Shown piece after piece: positions 57,801-64,000 of a stretch of DNA of 64,000 nt (position 1 is its first letter; every line of letters starts with the position of its first letter). A program made the position numbers and the translations under genes. The notes beneath the pieces are model-generated. The model searched no databases. It was not told where the DNA came from and saw only the letters and a program-made list of their open reading frames with translations. Origin of the DNA: Valencia hispanica (Eukaryota; Chordata; Actinopteri; Cyprinodontiformes; Valenciidae); contig OY747710.1 of assembly GCA_963556495.2 (NCBI GenBank), positions 41,179,000 through 41,242,999 of the forward strand. The letters run 5' to 3'.

Positions 57801-58540
57801 GAGAAGTTGTTTGTGTTTATTGTAGACATGTGTACTGGGCTTGCTGTTTGAGAATGCTGGTGTGCAACATTACTTCTCCATCTGTTGTTCTGTAGTACCA
57901 CACGTCAACAGGCAGACATCCATGAAACAATAATTGAAAGACTGCAAGCTATTTGGACATTATTCCCAGATAATCAGGTGACCCATAAAGCCCATAAAGC
58001 CCATAAAGACATAAGGCATGTTTCCACTATTGGAATCTAAGGGTAATCTTACTGGACATGTCTCCATTTAACTGGGCCAGCCCGGGCCTTTTCAGTTACC
58101 AAACGAGTACCAGTCTTGGGGTATGTACTCGGAAATGGCTTGGTTAACTCATGCTGATTGGTTGTAACTCAGTGCGAAATTATATCAGCAGACGTCACCA
58201 AACAACCAGCTTTGTAAAATTGAAAGAGTTGCTGCAGAAGCAGTGTATAGCAACATAGCAAACAAACATGGTGACCACCCCTGCTTCTTTGTCGATCTTT
58301 GTTATTCTCTGCTGCTGCGGGTGCCTTTTGACCCTGATCAGTGGCATCACTCACTACCAAAAAAGTAGAGATACGCTGATGTCTTAGCAGATTCCTTAAA
58401 GGGACAATCTTTTATGGAGACACAATGCCTGAGAGGATGGGGCCAAGCTGATATACCCCATCAGCTTTTCCATCCCAGAAAAGTACTAGAATCCATCTAG
58501 TGGAGCGGCACCTATTGATGAGTGAGTTTGATATAAAAAA
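57801..58540. other. Intergenic with a possible short MITE
   Basis: 58010-58340 includes GGCATGTTTCCACTATTGG and GAGTACCAGTCTTGGGG, patterns seen in fish miniature elements, but no paired ends were found. Confidence 0.35.
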
Positions 58541-58761
58541 AAACTTGACTGATGTGGACAGAGTCCTGACCTCAATCCAATAGAACATCTGTAGGATAGA
58601 TTGTGGTGGAGATCACACGCCAGGCAAATGTGGTCCAACATCAGTGTCTGACTTCACAACAGAGCTTCTGAAAGAATGGTCAAAAATTCCCTTAAACTCA
58701 CCCCATTACCTTGTGGAAAGCCCTTTCAGAAGATCTGAAGCCATTACAGCTTCAACTGGTG
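58541..58761 (+). mobile_element. Tc1 relic, third family, 3' part (continues 60605-60665)
   Basis: GACCTCAATCCAATAGAACA (Glu block), CACACGCCAGGCAAATGTGG and CACCCCATTACCTTGTGGAA trace a Tc1 transposase C-terminus. After the inserted element at 58762-60604 the same family resumes with AGTATATTAAACCCCATGG and AAAAATGGGTTCTAATTCAG. Confidence 0.72.
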
Positions 58762-60604
58762 CACTGTAAAAAATGTTCGTAAAAATAACTATGAAATGGC
58801 TACAGTAAATTACTATTAAATTGAAAAAATTAAATGACTGTAAAACATAGGTTAAATTAGTGTAAATAGAGAATTGCTTAATTATTTTTGTGTTTACCGT
58901 ACTAATAGGTTGAAAAAACATTGGTTTACATTAGTTTCTGTAAAAGAAACAGGAACAATCCATGAAATAATTTGCAATTAATTACATCAAAAGTTTCATA
59001 ATAATTCTGTTGTTGTGACTCCATTTTCGTCAAATGAACTGAACAGACTTTTGGACGACTGGAAGCCATTTTTCATAGATGGACTGAGCAGAGCACATTT
59101 CCCAGCAATCCTAGCGGTGACCCTCAACACACTCCTATTGGTCCGTGGCCACCAATGGTGACATCAACGATGACATCACGGCCAAAGTGCTATAAGAGTG
59201 GTAGTGGCGGACATTTCAAACTGTTCTCAGCCAGAAGTTCCAAGAGAAACTCTGGGTCAACAGAGGACATTTCACCGGTGAAGATTTTCTTTTGTTCTGA
59301 CCCGCTGGACTGGGAAGAACTCATTTCAAATCTTGGAAGAGCTCATCCTGTTGGTGTAGCCAGGTTGAGCGATATCAGGACTGTTCCAAGACAGTTCGTT
59401 ACGACGTCGATCTGCAGGCCACCCACCCTGCAGTTGGGCCACACAGTCCTTAAATCCTGCACGGTCCTAAATCTTCCTTTTCTTGCTCACCTACGGACAC
59501 AATTTGCTCTCCTCCGAGTGGACTGGACCTCTTTCAAAGCACAGTAGGACTGAACCAGTTCATATATGCTAATCTGATATCCAGTTGTAAATTCAAATGA
59601 CACAAATCACCCAAAACATACCTTACAGTAACATGTCAAAACATTGTTCGAATTACTGTGAAAATTACGGTGAAATATGAATGCTAACAAGCTCAGACTT
59701 GTTTGACCTGTTTAAATAAACAGTATATCTTTGTAATAAATATGATCAATTATTATAAATGAAAAAATATGTATAGGTTTTATTTTCCATATTCTCTCCA
59801 GGTATAGAACACAAATATTTACTAAGAAATAAATATGCTGTGGCACAAATAATGACAAAAGGCTATTTTCTATTGTAGTACCAATTACCCTAAAAAAAGT
59901 CTGTAGCATAAAACAGATAAAATATGTTATCTTTCTTTTTCCTGATCTTGCATTAAATTTTGTGTGTTATAAAAATTAATGACAGAGAACATTTTAAAAA
60001 GTATCAAAATGATTGAAATGAAGGAATTTTGTTTCATACAATATCGTATTATATACAGTTTCACTCTGTTTAAGAGTGAGAGCCTGTGATCAGGTTAATG
60101 GAATATCTGTTGTTTTTAGATGAATTACCATAAACAGGTTTACAATAATTTTTTTATTATTTATAGTATTCATATTTATTCATTATTCATTGTGAATTTC
60201 ATATTTATCAAAACACTATACCACAAAGTATTATACATTATCACTATATTTTCCACAGTGAAATTCTGGCAACCATAGCTGCCAGTAATGTACTGTAATG
60301 TTGAACTTTTTAATACATTACCTTAATATGTTTTACAATTTCACTAGATCCAACTGTGGGAGACTGTAATTAATTTAACGGCATATCTGTTGTTTTCACA
60401 TGAATTACCATAAACAGTTTTACAGTATTTATTTTAATTTATAGTAATCTACTGTAAAACAACACATTTCTTTACTGTGAAATTTATGGTTAGCAAAATA
60501 GTATACCATTGTGCTTTCTACGTTTACACGTTATTTTTCAGGGTGAAATTCTGGAAACCACAGCTGCAGTAATTCACTGTAAATTCAAAAAAATTTTTAC
60601 AGTG
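58762..60604. mobile_element. CACTG-ended element with internal tandem repeat and promoter-like core
   Basis: The left begins CACTGTAAAAAATG and the right, reversed, begins CACTGTAAAAATT, 11 identical bases. TTTACTGT/ACAGTAAA words recur in the subterminal regions. An imperfect tandem duplication of about 280 bp lies at 60080-60320 and 60360-60600. The ends and subterminal words resemble CACTA/CMC-group transposons, but I could not find a clear target duplication. It interrupts the Tc1 relic. Core 59030-59560 is distinct in composition. Confidence 0.7.
59130..59547 (+). promoter_or_regulatory. Promoter-like core with 130-codon frame of unknown nature
   Basis: CTATTGGTCC and CCACCAATGG (CCAAT-type boxes) at 59132-59157 precede TATAAGAG at 59191-59198, a typical polymerase II spacing. 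A frame from 59155 runs 130 codons without recognised domain; its ATG lies upstream of the TATA box, so the start cannot be as written. The GC-richer block stands out from the AT-rich element around it. It may be a transposon promoter with 5' exon, a captured host sequence or a retroelement leader. Confidence 0.4.
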
Positions 60605-60665
60605 TCAGCTGACAGTATATTAAACCCCATGGATTAAAAATGGGTTCTAATTCAGGTTTCGCACA

Positions 60666-61220
60666 TGCTTCACCTCATCTTAAAGGGGTTCTAGAACAAC
60701 TTTTTTTGACTTGGAAACTGTTCTTTGAGCCCCTATAAAGTGGGTGAAACTTTGTTGGGGCTGAAAATGATCCAGGAGCCCTGATAACTGACCAAATACA
60801 ACCCCATAATAAAGTCCTACATTGGAAAGAGTGGTTTTCCCGCCCACTTGGCCAGGACATAAATTTTAAATGAGCTGCGTGCTGTTTACCCCGATGGCTC
60901 AATGACGCCGCCTGAAGCTAAAAACTTGTGAAGCTAGAAACACTGTGTACTTTACATGTGAGCTCTGACATTCCTCTTTGTTCCTTTCCTCTCGTACAAC
61001 AAGGATGTTGGCAGTAGCTCGGGCTAAAGGTGTTCTTTGGTTGGTGCATTACCACCACTAACATTTATATATCGGCAACGTTTAAGTGGGTTAGGACATA
61101 AAAATTTAAGGTGGTATGCTTAAGCGGTCTACAGCTCCTATGATGTGTTATCACAGCTTAGCCCAGCAGCTTTGCGGCCATTACAAAATTATAAATTTGC
61201 ATGGGAAAGCAGGTGAGACG
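60666..61220. other. Intergenic, no recognised feature
   Basis: No repeat ends or domains recognised. Confidence 0.4.
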
Positions 61221-61397
<177 letters not shown>

Positions 61398-64000
61398 GTT
61401 TGCAGGGTAGCTGGTCCCTGATATATTCCCACATTCCAGGTCAGATTCCAGTTTAAACTTTGACATGAGTGGAATACAGATAAAAGAGGTAAGGGGCTCT
61501 TAACTCATTGGAAAACACAATGGAACATGTAAGCTATGATACACATAGTCGATGTGCCTATGAATTAAGCTGTTATTGTGTGGAAATGCTGTCAGTTATT
61601 ATCACCATGACACAAAAAAGGTATCCAGCTGTGTAATGGAAATGATATTGTAAAACAGCATGCTTCGTGCACCATCTGCTCAGTTGTGCCCTCTTAGAAG
61701 ATCACATGGTCAGTAGGCCAAAGCCATTCTAATCTATGTTTAATCTAGAGATCTCACGGGTCACCCCATCTGTGACCCAACTCCTATTATAATTGTGGAG
61801 CTTTGTGTCATGTAGTCTATGAGTCTTTGTCTTTGTGGCTTTTAAAGATGCACAACCCAAGCAATCCATAAACAATTTGCTTTTATCCCAGGTAGTGGGA
61901 CTTCAAAGCTACATTCTAAGTACCATCCACTATCCATCATTGAAGTGCTTAATCCCTGTGCAGACGGAATCGTACTCCTTTGCTGATTGTTCCACCTTTT
62001 TTGGCACATGCAGACAGCAGCTATAAATATACTTGCTACTTTTCCTGGAGTCCTGGTGGCTGGGTGAATGGCTTTGGCTCATGTCCCGATGAGAGTCCAT
62101 TTAACAGATGAGCAAAAATAGAGGGAAAGAGGAAAAGGAAAGGAAAGAATTCAGAGAGAAAAGATTTAATCTTTTTATCCCAAAATTAGTTCACAGGGAC
62201 ATGGAGAGGGCAAGGATGCTAGCGCATCATTCACTGATGGATCATGATGCTGCATGGTCTGTTTGACCATATTGTAGCCCAACACCGGTCAATTCAATGC
62301 AGGGAGAGACGGCTAGAGGCAGCTGAAATCTGACCGCGCATTCCTCTCAGAGGTAACAACGGCCAACTATCAGATCCTATCCATCTGCAACAGTGCACCA
62401 CTTTTCCTCATGGCAAGGTCACTGTTCCTGCAAGAGGAGAGGCAGCTTGGAGAGTCAGCGTGTCTAAAAGCTATCCCAATGAAGTGTCTCTTGACACAGG
62501 TGTGCACCACCTCAGAGAATAAAAAAGGAACATGGATGTGACACTACTGCAGCATACAGGGCTGGTGGAAGTAGAAGGCAGAGGTACAGCACGAGGAGGG
62601 AGACGATTAGTCAGGACAGTGTGGGTATGGGAGAGGGAGTTATGAATTAAATTAAAAGGTCTCATTCACTCGTTTTTTCAATAAATCTGCTGTGGTCGTG
62701 CTAGCTTATATGAAGGCCTTGTGAGTCATTTTCTGTGGAAATAAAATAGTCTCTCGTTCCTGTTTCAGGAGTTTGCAGTTTGTCAGAGAAGTGGGTGGGA
62801 GGAAACATCAGGATTACGAGTCTAACTCATTATTGTTCATCATGTGCAAATGTCTCGCCTCTGACAGCAATACGACTCTTATGCTGCCTTCAATCAATAA
62901 CTAACCCAACTTACTGCGCTGGTGGTGTTCCAAGACTTATTCCAATGGTGTTTTTCTCAGCTCCTCTTTCTTGGGTAAAAAAATGCAACACTGATGGGCT
63001 ATGTCCACAAATAAGACAAATAAGACAAATGTGGCCACAAATAACACAAATGTATTCCGCCATGTTGTTGAAATGGTTGGCTTCTACTAGCCAAGTTGCT
63101 AACGGCTAGCTTCCACTACCAGAGACGTGCTGCAAAATCAATAGTCTTCCCGTGGGCGGTCACAAGTCAAGATAGGCAACACCACGAATACTAATTTTCT
63201 CTGTGATGTAGAAGGGACTGACTTTTTCTGAATTGCTTGTTTTTGCCATCTATTTCCTTTCTCCGGCTAATGGAGGCAAGGGGACTCGAGAAAATGCTCA
63301 TGTCCAGCATGATTTTGCAACTCAGAGCGATAGATCTTATTTAAAAAAGAACAAGTATTACTCGGTTTTACAGTGAACGAGACTTTTAATGAATGAGGGC
63401 TCAGGTGCTTTCATCTCCCCTTCAGATCATGCAAATACTGCTAGGGTCAGCCATTTTCTGACTGTAGCAGACAATGCTGCAGATATGATGCAGGACTTAA
63501 AATAACCTGAAAACCAGTGGAACTGTGAGCGTAAACCAGTCGCTACAAAAGAGAAGGCTCCCTGTACCAGATCTATCTTTACTAGTCTGTCATGCAAAGT
63601 AGGCAGTATTGGACTTGTTTAGCTATTTTTGGCACTATTTTGTGTCTAATTTTCCAGACACTGAGTCAACTTTTGTAGTCAAATTTGTTAGCCTAATTAA
63701 TTGTAGTTTCACAAAAAATAAAACGATATGACAACACGAAAATGTTTCTCATGTCTAGAAGATACAGATGAAGGAGGATTTTCCTTCAGATGTGGGAGAT
63801 CAAAGGGGAACAGCAGCACCTGTACATCCTAAAAGAAGAGGGAGTTTCCTGAGAATTGCTTGCCAAGCAATGTCTCTCCGCCAACCTGTGTCAATAGGTT
63901 TTCTTGAGAACCAGCATCTTTACTGGCCAATGGCTGATGGTAGTCAGCACTTCTTTCATTGATGCTTCAAATAATTTGTGCCACAGCAGCATAACCCTCT
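61398..64000. other. Single-copy-looking terminal block
   Basis: No repeat, exon or RNA gene recognised. A short ACAAATAAGACAAAT tandem lies at 63008-63030. The frames at 62780 and 63768 lack domain support. Confidence 0.4.

Overview
The window looks like a gene-poor stretch of a ray-finned fish (teleost) genome. It is AT-rich, has no bacterial-style gene packing, and is full of Tc1/mariner, hAT, L2/Rex-type LINE, tRNA-SINE and microsatellite sequence with typical teleost signatures. The species cannot be named from the sequence alone.

Only one ordinary gene is supported: tmem74 on the minus strand, with its whole coding region in one exon (51362-52198), a likely 5' intron (52266-52894) and a likely non-coding first exon above 52895. 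Almost every other long open frame is transposon protein, a microsatellite frame or chance.

Layout. 1-14.8 kb: the 3' half of a young Tc1 copy, a SINE, two complete non-autonomous hAT elements with perfect 8-bp target duplications (3627-4371 and 5576-6363, the second inside an old Tc1 relic), a SINE with a greatly expanded CATC tail (9305), a hAT foldback repeat (12030) and an old Tc1 relic. 14.8-20.5 kb: a BED-finger hAT transposase relic, a 5'-truncated Rex1/Babar-like LINE and a nearly full-length Tc1 (18886-20468). 20.5-29 kb: mostly single-copy sequence, plus L2 and CR1/Rex LINE pieces. 29.1-30.9 kb: a TTAA-flanked element with a THAP-finger remnant (Kolobok-like), carrying a telomere-like repeat. 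31-43 kb: many decayed Tc1 families, L2 and LINE ends, and a three-layer nest at 37.6-39.0 kb. 44.0-48.1 kb: one Tc1 split by two insertions, one with about 165-bp inverted repeats. 48.4-53.3 kb: tmem74 and its flanks. 53.6-60.7 kb: two hAT elements, a SANT-domain relic, a LINE-type 3' repeat and a CACTG-ended element inside another Tc1 relic. 60.7-64 kb: single-copy sequence and a long TCTA microsatellite.

The genes do not form a pathway. What the window mainly records is layered transposition around an isolated developmental/neuronal-type locus. The most unusual items are the Kolobok-like THAP element, the long-inverted-repeat element at 44277-46062, the hAT derivative that kept only transposase exon 1 (54479-55938), and the CACTG element with a promoter-like core (58762-60604).
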